Assembly: GCF_004116465.1 (NCBI RefSeq)
Contig: NZ_PDJV01000009.1
Span: 86,160-150,159 of the forward strand
Reading direction: 5' to 3'
DNA length: 64,000 nucleotides
Source: Arcobacter sp. F2176
GTDB lineage: Bacteria > Campylobacterota > Campylobacteria > Campylobacterales > Arcobacteraceae
A program made the translations under genes and the position numbers. Positions 52,021 to 60,674 of this stretch are shown here, one piece after another; position 1 is the stretch's first letter, and each line of letters starts with the position of its first letter. The notes under the pieces were generated by a model. The model was not told the origin of the DNA and did no database searches. It worked only from the letters and a program-made list of their open reading frames with translations.

Positions 52021-53823
52021 ATGAAAATAAAAAACAAATCGCCAAAAGAATTAGAAGAAGTAAGTCAAAAAATCAGAGATAGAATAATAGATGTTGTATC
52101 GAGAAAAGGTGGACATTTTTCTTCAACTCTTGGTGCAGTTGAACTCACTGTTGGTATGCATTATGTTTTTGATTCAAATAAAGATCCCTTTATATTTGAT
52201 GTATCTCATCAATGTTATCCCCATAAACTTATAACTGGTAGATGGGAAGAGTTTGAAACTATTAGACAATTTAATGGCCTTAGTGGTTTTACAAAACCAA
52301 AAGAGAGTGATGCTGATTATTTTGTAGCAGGGCATAGCTCTACTTCTCTTTCCCTAGCAGTAGGTGCAGCAAAAGCTATCAAACTAAAAAAAGAAGATAG
52401 AGTACCAGTTGTTATGATTGGTGATGGTTCTATGACTGCTGGGATGGTTTATGAGGCACTAAATGAAATTGGTGATTTAAAACTTCCTATGGTAATCATT
52501 TTAAATGATAATGAGATGTCAATAGCAAAACCAATAGGTGCTATTTCTAAGTATTTATCTAAGTTATTAGCTGGAAAATATTATCAAGGTTTCAAAACAA
52601 AAGTTGATAAGTTTATAAAAAATAATATGCCAGAAGGTACAACTTATATAGCTAAAAGAATGGAAGAAGCTATGAAATTAATCACTCCTGGAATTTTATT
52701 TGAAGAGATGGGTGTTGATTATATTGGACCTATTGATGGACATGATATCAAAGAAGTACTTGAGACTTTAGAAATAGCAAAAGCTATGAAAAAACCAGTT
52801 ATTGTTCATGCTCATACAGTAAAAGGAAAAGGTTATAAAATAGCTGAAGGTCAACATGAATGTTGGCATGGAGTTGGACCTTTTAATGTGGAAGATGGGG
52901 CATTTGTAAAAAAAGAAGCTCCAAAATCAGCAACTGCAGTTTTTGCAGATGCTTTACTTGAACTAGCAACAAAACATGAAAATGTAGTTGGAGTAACAGC
53001 TGCTATGCCAAGTGGAACTGGTATAGATAAACTTATGGATAAGTTTCCTGAAAGATTTTGGGATGTAGCAATTGCAGAACAACATGCTATTACTTCAATG
53101 GCTGCTATGGCAAAAGAGGGATTTAAACCTTTTATTACTATTTATTCTACCTTTTTACAAAGAGGATTTGACCAAATCATTCATGATGTATGTTTGTTAA
53201 GTATGCCAGTTGTATTTGCAATAGATAGAGCAGGAATAGTTGGAAATGATGGAGAGACACATCAAGGTACTTTTGATATATCATTTTTAAGATTTATTCC
53301 AAATATAGTTTTATTTGCTCCTAGATGTAATGAAACATTAAAGTTAGGTCTTGAATTTGCATATACTTTAAATAGTCCATGTGCTATTAGATATCCACGA
53401 GGTGCCTTTAAAGAAGTATGTGCAGAAGCTTCACCTTTTGAATTAGGTAAGGCAGAACTTCTAAAAGAAGGAACTTCAAATAAACTTTTCATAGCTTACG
53501 GAGCAGGTGTTGGAAGAGCCTGTGAAACAGAGAAACTTCATAGTGAAGATATTGCAATCTTAGATTTAAGATTTGTAAAACCACTAGATAAAGATACTTT
53601 AAAAGAGTTAGCTAAAAAATATGATGACTGGTATGTTTTCTCAGACTCTCAAAAACAAGGTGGAGTGGGAAGTGCCATTTTAGAATTTTTAAATGAAGAG
53701 AAAGTTTGTGTAAACTTGACAAGTTTTGAGTATGAAGATGATTTTATAGTGCATGGGGATACGAAAGTGGTGGAGGAGTCGTTAGGATTATTACCACAAC
53801 AACTAGCTGATAAAGTAAAATAA
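52021..53823 (+). CDS. dxs: 1-deoxy-D-xylulose-5-phosphate synthase
   Basis: A 600-residue TPP enzyme of the MEP isoprenoid pathway: GGHFSSTLGAVELTVGMHYVF, FDVSHQCYPHKLITGR, the TPP-binding GDGSMTAGMVYEALNEIG, AIAEQHAI and IRYPRG. It joins pyruvate and GAP. Last gene of the lysA-HAD-pheA-hisC-dxs run; copy B of the structured element follows immediately at its stop. Confidence 0.96.
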   Translation: MKIKNKSPKELEEVSQKIRDRIIDVVSRKGGHFSSTLGAVELTVGMHYVFDSNKDPFIFDVSHQCYPHKLITGRWEEFETIRQFNGLSGFTKPKESDADYFVAGHSSTSLSLAVGAAKAIKLKKEDRVPVVMIGDGSMTAGMVYEALNEIGDLKLPMVIILNDNEMSIAKPIGAISKYLSKLLAGKYYQGFKTKVDKFIKNNMPEGTTYIAKRMEEAMKLITPGILFEEMGVDYIGPIDGHDIKEVLETLEIAKAMKKPVIVHAHTVKGKGYKIAEGQHECWHGVGPFNVEDGAFVKKEAPKSATAVFADALLELATKHENVVGVTAAMPSGTGIDKLMDKFPERFWDVAIAEQHAITSMAAMAKEGFKPFITIYSTFLQRGFDQIIHDVCLLSMPVVFAIDRAGIVGNDGETHQGTFDISFLRFIPNIVLFAPRCNETLKLGLEFAYTLNSPCAIRYPRGAFKEVCAEASPFELGKAELLKEGTSNKLFIAYGAGVGRACETEKLHSEDIAILDLRFVKPLDKDTLKELAKKYDDWYVFSDSQKQGGVGSAILEFLNEEKVCVNLTSFEYEDDFIVHGDTKVVEESLGLLPQQLADKVK

Positions 53824-53951
53824 AAACTCCATCTTTTTCACGGACTCTGCGTTGAATGAGTTTTTTTACTCAGTTACTTACTAGGTGTAAGCTCCTTCAC
53901 AAAAAAACTCCTTCGCCTTGATTTCGTGAAAAATATGAAGTTTTGGGTTTT
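53823..53951. repeat. Structured intergenic element, copy B (after dxs)
   Basis: Outer arms 53823-53842 and 53925-53944 pair 18 of 20; inner arms 53858-53867 and 53901-53910 pair 10 of 10 (GAGTTTTTTT with AAAAAAACTC); apical CTTAC-TAGGT-GTAAG at 53877-53891. Conserved single-stranded motifs CTGCGTTG, ACTTACTA, TGTAAGCTCCTTC and TTCGCCTTGA match copy A in order and strand. The first outer base is the last A of the dxs stop codon. No gene in the 173-base gap to the next CDS. Confidence 0.75.
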
Positions 53952-53996
53952 TATGAATTCTTGTGATAAAATATCTTTATAATTATAAGGTATTAA

Positions 53997-54686
53997 ATGG
54001 TTACAGAATTTTTGACAACAACTTTATTAGGTGGAATTATTTATGATTTAATGAAAATAGGTGTTTCAAACTCTTATGAACTTGCAAAAAAATCATTAAA
54101 AGATTATACCTCATCAGAAGAAGACATAAGACATTTAAAATTAATTTTGGAAAAAGATATTTTAACTAAATCAGCTTTGACAAAAGAAAAAATAATTGAT
54201 ATATTAGATAATAGTGAAGATATATCATTTTTAATTAAAAAAGTAAAAAATATAAATATAAATCATGTTGATAAAATAATTATAAGTTCTAAAGAAAGAG
54301 ATATTGATAAAGTAGAATTTGAGAATAACTATCCACTTGCAACAGGAATAGGTGGAATATATATATTTATAGGTGTATTATTAACTTTTTATTTTGCTTT
54401 ACATATTCATTTTAGTTTATTTATAATTATACCGTTTATTCTTCTATTCCTTTGGATATTTATAGCACCATATGTTTCCATTTATGTCACTGTATATAAT
54501 GATAGATTGATTCTTTATGATAATACAATATATTATAAAGATATTAGTAGTTGTGAAAAAAAATCAGATAATATTCTGGTATTAAAATTATATAATACAG
54601 GAGAGCAAGTAATTAAAGAGATACGCTTATCTGAGCCAGAAGATTTGGACTTTATTAAACATTGGATAACAAATTATTCAAAATAA
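53997..54686 (+). CDS. Hypothetical two-helix membrane protein
   Basis: A 229-residue protein of no family I recognise. The first 30 residues are weakly hydrophobic (FLTTTLLGGIIYDLMKIG). A helical, charged cytoplasmic part follows (about 35-100; ILEKDILTKSALTKEKIIDIL), then two close transmembrane helices (about 120-165: GIGGIYIFIGVLLTFYF, SLFIIIPFILLFLWIFIA). A C-terminal beta-rich domain ends LKLYNTGEQVIKEIRLSEPE, like a bacterial PH/YcxB domain. Very AT-rich and flanked by a repeat element and a convergent maf gene, so it may be accessory. ATG at 53997 with AAGG about seven bases upstream. Confidence 0.6.
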   Translation: MVTEFLTTTLLGGIIYDLMKIGVSNSYELAKKSLKDYTSSEEDIRHLKLILEKDILTKSALTKEKIIDILDNSEDISFLIKKVKNININHVDKIIISSKERDIDKVEFENNYPLATGIGGIYIFIGVLLTFYFALHIHFSLFIIIPFILLFLWIFIAPYVSIYVTVYNDRLILYDNTIYYKDISSCEKKSDNILVLKLYNTGEQVIKEIRLSEPEDLDFIKHWITNYSK

Positions 54687-54707
54687 TTGATTTATTTTAG
54701 ATAATCA

Positions 54708-55256
54708 TTACTCCAAAAACACCTTCAATTTCTCCACACAAAGTCCCATCGCAGTACTTTCATATCCTATCACTTCTTTAATATATGGTTTACAAAATCC
54801 TTCTACCATGATGGCTCCTGCTTTTCCCATCCATTCATTTGAGTCTAGGTAGTTTTGCATATCTTTTTCATCGAATTTTTCGAAGATGTAGGTTGTGATG
54901 GATATGTCTATTAGTTCTAGGGTTTTGCTTTTGTATTTCATACAGCTTATTACTGAGGTTTGGTTTCCGCTTTGTAGTTCTAGCATTCTTTTGGCGTCGT
55001 TTTTATCTTTTGCTTTCCGAAGTAATAAGTCATTTGTTGTTACTACTGAATCTGATACTAAGAGAGGGTACTCTTCTACTCCATATTTTTTGTATAGTTC
55101 ATCAAACTTTCCTAAGGTTGCTTGGTAGGCGAAACTTTTTGGATTTTGGGTTGTGATTGTGTCTTCATCAAACTCTCCTCCACTTTGGATGAACTCTATA
55201 TTATGAGCTTTTAGAATCTTAGCTCTTGTAGGTGATTTTGAACCTAATCTTATCAA
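54708..55256 (-). CDS. maf: Maf/YceF family nucleotide pyrophosphatase
   Basis: A 182-residue Maf protein: N-terminal MIRLGSKSPTRAKILKAHNIEF (the SxSPRR-type motif with T in place of the first R), the acidic FDEDTITTQNPKSFAY, VSDSVVTTND and SCMKY. Maf proteins hydrolyse non-canonical or canonical nucleoside triphosphates and are linked to septum formation. It is convergent with the preceding hypothetical gene and divergent from the MFS gene. ATG at 55256 has AAAGGAAG upstream. Confidence 0.9.
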   Translation of the reverse strand: MIRLGSKSPTRAKILKAHNIEFIQSGGEFDEDTITTQNPKSFAYQATLGKFDELYKKYGVEEYPLLVSDSVVTTNDLLLRKAKDKNDAKRMLELQSGNQTSVISCMKYKSKTLELIDISITTYIFEKFDEKDMQNYLDSNEWMGKAGAIMVEGFCKPYIKEVIGYESTAMGLCVEKLKVFLE

Positions 55257-55295
55257 TAAACTTCCTTTTTAATTCAATTATGATATTTTACGCAA

Positions 55296-56468
55296 ATGAA
55301 ACAAAATACTAAATATAACTTACCAAAAGGTTTCGTTTTTATACTTGCAATGTTGGGTTCAATTACCCCTCTTGCTATTGATGTATATCTTCCAGCTTTT
55401 AAAAATATCGCAAACTATTTTTATACTTCTATTGATGAAGTTGAAATTACTTTAAGTATTTATCTCTTAGGTTTTTCTCTTGGACAACTGATTGGTGGTC
55501 CTTTATCAGATAGATATGGAAGAAAGATTTTTATATTTACAGGTTTATGTATTTATATTACTTTTTCTTTATTGATTTCACAAGCTTCATCTATCCATGA
55601 ACTTTGGGCTTTTAGATTTTTTCAAGCTATTGGTGGTGGGTTTGCTGTTGTAAATACAAATGCTATTATTAGAGATATTTACCATGGAAAAGAATCAGCA
55701 AGGGTATTTTCTATCATCTCTATGATTATGATGGTGGCACCTATGGTTGCTCCTATTATAGGAACTACAATTTTGAGTTTTTATTCGTGGAAATATATTT
55801 TTATATTTTTAGCTATTTATACAGTTTGTATAATTTATTTTATAACAAAATTACCAGAAACTTCGCCTAAAACAAAAAATAAAAATATCTTTAAAAACTA
55901 TGCACGAATTTTTTTAAATAAAAAAGCGATACTTCTTATTTTAGCTGGTGGATTTGGTTTTTCTGGAATGTTCGTATATATTACTAAGTCATCATTTATT
56001 TATATGGATTATTTTGGAGTTGATGCAAAATATTTTACACTTTTATTTGGATTAAATGTATTTACTTTGATTATTTTTAGTAGATTAAATATGCACTACT
56101 TAAAAAAATATGCAACTTTTAGCTTACTTCGTTTTGGAGTATCTTTACAGTTATTAAGTGCCATAGGTTTATATGCTTTTAATGAACATAATACCATAAT
56201 AAGCGTTGCGTTTTTCATTATGATATATGTAGGTGCTTTAGGATTTATTTTTGCAAATGCTATTGCTTTGGTTCTTGAAGACTTTGGGGATATAAGTGCT
56301 ACAACAAACTCTTTATATGGAGTGATTGGTTTTATTATTGCCTCATTTGTTGGATTTTTAGCAAGTTATTTTCATGATGATACCTTAAGTCCAATATTTA
56401 TTTTGATGGCTACTACTTCTACTTTATCATTTTTGATACTACTATATATAAAAAAATTTAAAGTGTGA
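55296..56468 (+). CDS. Bcr/CflA-type MFS drug efflux transporter
   Basis: A 390-residue permease with 12 predicted transmembrane helices. It starts FVFILAMLGSITPLAIDVYLPAF, the DHA1/Bcr-CflA opening, and has the MFS motif A GQLIGGPLSDRYGRKIF, and AFRFFQAIGGGFAVVNTNAIIRD. Relatives export chloramphenicol, bicyclomycin or sulfonamides by proton antiport. It is the first of four adjacent membrane-transport-type genes, separated by 3 bases from the EamA gene. Substrate unknown. Confidence 0.92.
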   Translation: MKQNTKYNLPKGFVFILAMLGSITPLAIDVYLPAFKNIANYFYTSIDEVEITLSIYLLGFSLGQLIGGPLSDRYGRKIFIFTGLCIYITFSLLISQASSIHELWAFRFFQAIGGGFAVVNTNAIIRDIYHGKESARVFSIISMIMMVAPMVAPIIGTTILSFYSWKYIFIFLAIYTVCIIYFITKLPETSPKTKNKNIFKNYARIFLNKKAILLILAGGFGFSGMFVYITKSSFIYMDYFGVDAKYFTLLFGLNVFTLIIFSRLNMHYLKKYATFSLLRFGVSLQLLSAIGLYAFNEHNTIISVAFFIMIYVGALGFIFANAIALVLEDFGDISATTNSLYGVIGFIIASFVGFLASYFHDDTLSPIFILMATTSTLSFLILLYIKKFKV

Positions 56469-56471
56469 TTT

Positions 56472-57365
56472 ATGAAATATTATATTTATTTGGTTTTGGC
56501 AGTTTTATTTTGGTCAGGAAATGTTGTTGTAGGTAGATATGTTTCTACAGATATTTCACCCATGGAGTTATCATTTTTCAGATGGTTTTTTGTGGTGTTG
56601 ATACTTTCACCTTATACTATTAAAAATAGCAAAAGATTAATAGCTATATTCAGAAAAAATCCACTATTATATTTACTTTGTGGAACTTTGGGTATTAGTG
56701 CTTATAATACTTTTATTTATTTGGGAGTGCAGCATTTAACTGCTACGAATACTTTATTAATAAACTCTTCAATTCCAATTTTTATTATTATCTTATCTTC
56801 AATACTAATAAATACAAAAATAACAAAAATACAAGGTTTTGGAATACTTCTATCGACTATAGGAGTTGTATATTTATTATTAAAAGGTGAATATGAAGCC
56901 TTAATGAAATTAGAGTTTACAAGATATGATTTATGGATTATCTTAGCTTGCATTACTTGGGCTATATATTCTATATATTTGAAGTTTAAACCAAAAGATA
57001 TAAAGCCTTTGGAGTTTTTATCTATTATTACTTTTATTGGGGTTGTGATACTGTTTTTAGTTTGTGTAATATTTAGTTTTAAATTTGAGTATGGATTTTT
57101 GCATGATGAAAAATTATTATTTACTTTAATGTATGTATCAATCTTTCCTTCTATATTGTCATTTTATTTTTGGAACAGTGCGACATATGAAGTTGGAGCT
57201 ACAAAAGCTGGTCAATTTATTCACTTGATGCCAGTCTTTGGTTTCATCTTGGCATACATATTTTTAAATGAGTCTTTGCATCCTTATCATATTGTAGGAA
57301 TTACTTTTATTGCTACGGGTATTTATTTATCAATATTTCTAAAAAGGGTGGAAGTTGCTAAATAG
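56472..57365 (+). CDS. EamA/DMT-family permease
   Basis: A 297-residue protein with ten transmembrane helices in two EamA repeats, beginning YYIYLVLAVLFWSGNVVVGRY and ending with SLHPYHIVGITFIATGIYLSI, both diagnostic. The family exports amino acids, metabolites or nucleotide sugars. It overlaps the next gene by 11 bases (TTG start at 57355), so the two may be co-translated. Substrate cannot be inferred. Confidence 0.9.
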   Translation: MKYYIYLVLAVLFWSGNVVVGRYVSTDISPMELSFFRWFFVVLILSPYTIKNSKRLIAIFRKNPLLYLLCGTLGISAYNTFIYLGVQHLTATNTLLINSSIPIFIIILSSILINTKITKIQGFGILLSTIGVVYLLLKGEYEALMKLEFTRYDLWIILACITWAIYSIYLKFKPKDIKPLEFLSIITFIGVVILFLVCVIFSFKFEYGFLHDEKLLFTLMYVSIFPSILSFYFWNSATYEVGATKAGQFIHLMPVFGFILAYIFLNESLHPYHIVGITFIATGIYLSIFLKRVEVAK

Positions 57366-58629
57366 TATTTCAGGAATATTGATATTTTTATCTTTTTTAT
57401 TTACAAATATTGCATACTTCTTAGATAGTAATCTTTTGAATTATGCAAGCTATTTTGCTTGGATAGCTTTTTTATTGCTTTTTATCACATTGGCTAAAAA
57501 GAAAATTATAGTTACACTTTTGATTTTGAGCTTATTGTGCTTTTTATTTTCATATATAAAAGGCTTTGATATAAACTTTATAAAAGCCTTGAGTATAAAC
57601 CAATACCTTCTTACTTTACTTATAGGAGTTACCTTTTTAAAACTTATTGCCACACCAAAGTTTGAAAAAAAAGCAAAAATTGAATCAGGTAAAAGCTCTT
57701 TTTTTAAAACCTATTTAGGCGTGCATCTTTTTGGTTCAGTGATAAATCTTTCTTCTTTGATTTTAATAGCTGATAAAATGTATAAAAAAGGTCCACTATC
57801 AAAATTGCAGTTAGTTGTACTTACAAGAGCTTTCTCTTCGGATGCTTATTGGTCACCATTTTTCGTAGCCTTTGCAGCTGCTTTAACATATTTGCCAAAC
57901 TTTGATAAATCAACAATCTTTTTTAGTGGAATCATCCTTGCTCTTATATCTTTAATAGTAACTTATTTTGAAGTTGGTAAAAAGTTCGAAATGGACAGTT
58001 TCCAAGGTTATCCTATCTCTTTAGAAACACTTTATATCCCAGTATTATTAGTAATATTTATTTTGATTACAAAATATTATGAAGAGAACTTGAAAGTTAT
58101 TATTTTAGTGAGTATTTATTCTTTATTATTGACTATTTTTATTTCACTAATAAAAGTAAATTTTACAAAAACACTTTCTTTATTTAAACAACATATTACA
58201 AGTGATTTACCTAAAATGAAGATGGAGATATCACTATTTTTGGTTGCTGGTTTATTTGGAGTTTCTGTTAGTACGATTTTAAATGGATACCATGTAACAG
58301 TTCCATTTACGCAGTTTACTTATATGGAAGCTTCTATTACTTTATTGGGATTTATATTATTGTCTTTTATAGGAATTCATCCTATTATTACTATTGCTGT
58401 TATTGCTAGTTTTTTACTTCAGTTCAATCATACTTTATTGGCAGTTACTTTTTTAATGGCTTGGGCAATTACTGTTTCTTCTTCACCTTTTAGTGGATTA
58501 AATTTGACCATCCAATCAAGATACAATGTAGAAGCAAAAGAGGTGTTTTTATTAAATCTTCCATTTATAATAAAGATGTACATAGTTTGCGTATTAGCAC
58601 TTTATATTTTAGATAAGTTTATACTATAA
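57355..58629 (+). CDS. Multi-pass membrane protein, possible permease (family not recognised)
   Basis: A 424-residue hydrophobic protein with about 11-12 transmembrane helices and a 100-residue N-terminal bundle. Short polar loops include LVVLTRAFSSDAYWSPFF and GIHPIITIAVIAS; the latter resembles the hairpin loops of ion-transporter-superfamily (SLC13/DcuC-like) proteins, but I cannot name the family. The TTG start at 57355 has AGGGTGGAAG upstream and overlaps the EamA gene, so both are probably made together. A transport function is likely; a substrate is not evident. Confidence 0.7.
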   Translation: MLNSISGILIFLSFLFTNIAYFLDSNLLNYASYFAWIAFLLLFITLAKKKIIVTLLILSLLCFLFSYIKGFDINFIKALSINQYLLTLLIGVTFLKLIATPKFEKKAKIESGKSSFFKTYLGVHLFGSVINLSSLILIADKMYKKGPLSKLQLVVLTRAFSSDAYWSPFFVAFAAALTYLPNFDKSTIFFSGIILALISLIVTYFEVGKKFEMDSFQGYPISLETLYIPVLLVIFILITKYYEENLKVIILVSIYSLLLTIFISLIKVNFTKTLSLFKQHITSDLPKMKMEISLFLVAGLFGVSVSTILNGYHVTVPFTQFTYMEASITLLGFILLSFIGIHPIITIAVIASFLLQFNHTLLAVTFLMAWAITVSSSPFSGLNLTIQSRYNVEAKEVFLLNLPFIIKMYIVCVLALYILDKFIL

Positions 58630-58701
58630 GATAATATCATACATATTTCATACATAATTTATATACTAAAATAAAACTAACAATAAGAAGGTAAAGAAAC
58701 T

Positions 58702-59631
58702 ATGAGTCTATTTTTTCTAATTTTACTAAAAGTATTCCCTATTTATATCAATGTTATTTTAGGATATTTATCTACAAAATATCTTCATGTAAAAAGAGAA
58801 TCAATCGCTGCATTACTAATATATATTTTAGGTCCTATTGTCGTTTTTTCAGCAACTTTGAGTGTAAAGATTAATTTTGCAGTTGCTTTTTTACCTATAT
58901 TTTTATATATATTTTGTTCAGTTTTAGCTTTTGGCTCGCTATATTTATTTAAAAATTCTTGGTCTGATCCCACAGGAAATATCTTAGCTTTTTCAGCAGG
59001 TACTGGAAATACTGGATATTTTGGTATTCCCTTGGCAATTATATTTTTTCCTCCTTCTTTAGCAGATATTTATATTTTTACAGTTTTGACTTCTTTATTG
59101 TATGAAAGTACAACAGGCTTTTATGTAACCGCAAAGGGTAATTTTACAGTTGCTCAAGCTTTAAAGAAAATGTCAAAGTTACCAATTCTTTATGCTTTTA
59201 TTTTAGGAATAATACTAAATTTAGTTGGTTTTGAAATACCTCAAGCTATAAGCTCTTATACTGCACAATTCAAAGGTGCTTATGGAATCTTAGGAATGAT
59301 GATGCTTGGTATGGGTTTGATTGGTTTAAAAAATAGTGATGATAATTTCGATATGAAATTTATCTCTATAACATTTTTTATGAAATTTATTTTTTGGCCT
59401 TTATCAATTGTAGGATTTATCTATTTAGATAAAACATTTTTTATGTTTTTAAATGAAGATTTATATAAAGTTTTATTTCTTTTTGCAATTGTACCACTTG
59501 CTGGCAATACAGTAACTCTAGCAGTGTTATTAAATGCTAAACCAGAAAAGGCAAGCTTGGCTGTGTTTTTAAGCACAGTAGTCTCTGTTATAGCAATACC
59601 GCTATATATCTTTTGGTATGGAGGATTTTAA
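58702..59631 (+). CDS. AEC-family transporter
   Basis: A 309-residue membrane protein with ten predicted helices. Family marks: FPIYINVILGYLSTKYL, AFSAGTGNTGYFGIPLAIIFF (the conserved G-N-x-G-x-x-G-x-P of AEC proteins), and PLAGNTVTLAVLLNAKPE near the end. Bacterial AEC proteins carry organic acids such as malate or malonate; plant relatives carry auxin. ATG at 58702 with AGAAGG about 10 bases upstream. It converges on the NlpC/P60 gene with a 4-base overlap. Confidence 0.92.
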   Translation: MSLFFLILLKVFPIYINVILGYLSTKYLHVKRESIAALLIYILGPIVVFSATLSVKINFAVAFLPIFLYIFCSVLAFGSLYLFKNSWSDPTGNILAFSAGTGNTGYFGIPLAIIFFPPSLADIYIFTVLTSLLYESTTGFYVTAKGNFTVAQALKKMSKLPILYAFILGIILNLVGFEIPQAISSYTAQFKGAYGILGMMMLGMGLIGLKNSDDNFDMKFISITFFMKFIFWPLSIVGFIYLDKTFFMFLNEDLYKVLFLFAIVPLAGNTVTLAVLLNAKPEKASLAVFLSTVVSVIAIPLYIFWYGGF

Positions 59632-60128
59632 TTAGTATTTAAAATCCTTCTTGCTTTCCAATAGTGAGCTTTCCAATAAGGATTTGATAAACTAGATATC
59701 ATAACTCCATTTGATGTTGATACATGCATAAAATCACCGTGACTTAGATATATTCCCACATGTCGAGAGCCTTTTTTACTTGTAAGAAAAAATACTAAAT
59801 CCCCAGTTTTTAAATCTTTTTTATTGACACTTTTCCCACTTATTGACTGATAATATGTAGTTCTTGGAATATTTTTTCTAAGTTCTTTTCTATATACATC
59901 ATAGACTAAATAAGAACAATCAATTCCACTTCTAGTTTGACCACCATATTTATATCCTACTCCTTGCCATTGTCTATAATGAGCAAGCAGAGCATCTGAA
60001 ATATTTATATTATTATATGTCATAGTATTTTTGTATGTAGATAGGGGTTTTGTCGGAGTATAAGGATTTTTTGTAGAACAAGCGGTTATGAAAAATAATA
60101 AGAAAATTGAAAAGATTATAGTTCTCAT
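59628..60128 (-). CDS. NlpC/P60-family lipoprotein endopeptidase (Spr-like)
   Basis: A 166-residue lipoprotein: lipobox FITAC gives a lipidated cysteine at about residue 17. The NlpC/P60 domain has the catalytic cysteine in SGIDCSYLVYDVYR and histidine in GSRHVGIYLSHGDFMHVSTS. It cleaves peptide cross-links of murein (D,L-endopeptidase). Start chosen at ATG 60128, with AGGAT five bases upstream; an upstream in-frame ATG at 60161 would put the lipobox too far from the N-terminus. Confidence 0.9.
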   Translation of the reverse strand: MRTIIFSIFLLFFITACSTKNPYTPTKPLSTYKNTMTYNNINISDALLAHYRQWQGVGYKYGGQTRSGIDCSYLVYDVYRKELRKNIPRTTYYQSISGKSVNKKDLKTGDLVFFLTSKKGSRHVGIYLSHGDFMHVSTSNGVMISSLSNPYWKAHYWKARRILNTN

Positions 60129-60185
60129 GATATATCCTAAAAGAATTATGTAATATATCAAAAAAGAGCTAAAGAGTAAAGAGGA

Positions 60186-60665
60186 TTAAAATCCTCTTAG
60201 TGTAACTCCTATAAAAATTGCAATAACTCCCAATATGATATTTGTAGGTATAAATATTTTTGCTATTGGCTCTAAAGTAGCTTTTGCAAGAGCTAATTCA
60301 CCCTTATCAAAATACTTTTGAGCTTTGTTTCTTTTTATATAAATATAAATAAAGATTAAAGTCATAATAGTCCAAATAATCTCTTTTGCCATTGCAAAGC
60401 TATATAAAGGAGTTGCTTTTAATTCAAGTCCTAAAATCATCATAATCGCAGTAAGTAATAATATTAAAATAGCAGGAATAACTAGATTAAAAAATCTTTG
60501 TAGGTTTTCTAAGGTTCTTGCTAATTTTATTTTAGGCTCTTCTATATTTTGCATAGAGTAATGAATAGCAAATCTAATAGCTATCATTCCTCCTACCCAT
60601 AATACAGCAGAAATTACATGTAAAAATATAATTACATTTGGCATTGATAAAAACAACTCTTTCAT
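60186..60665 (-). CDS. CopD-like integral membrane protein (159 aa)
   Basis: A 159-residue protein with four transmembrane helices. HVISAVLWVGGMIAIRFAIHY near the N-terminus, with its conserved H and WxGGM, places it in the CopD/DUF2214-like group (often annotated as copper resistance or heme-linked). The second histidine (H35) lies after the first helix. It follows alaS by 9 bases, probably in one transcript; the link is not functional. No known ligand. Confidence 0.72.
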   Translation of the reverse strand: MKELFLSMPNVIIFLHVISAVLWVGGMIAIRFAIHYSMQNIEEPKIKLARTLENLQRFFNLVIPAILILLLTAIMMILGLELKATPLYSFAMAKEIIWTIMTLIFIYIYIKRNKAQKYFDKGELALAKATLEPIAKIFIPTNIILGVIAIFIGVTLRGF

Positions 60666-60674
60666 TTTAAAGCC

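Noticed and set aside
47625..53951. Insertion sequence remnants or MITEs as explanation of the two repeats
   Set aside because: No target-site duplications, the arms differ completely in sequence between copies, and no transposase fragment is present; simple transposition would give near-identical copies.
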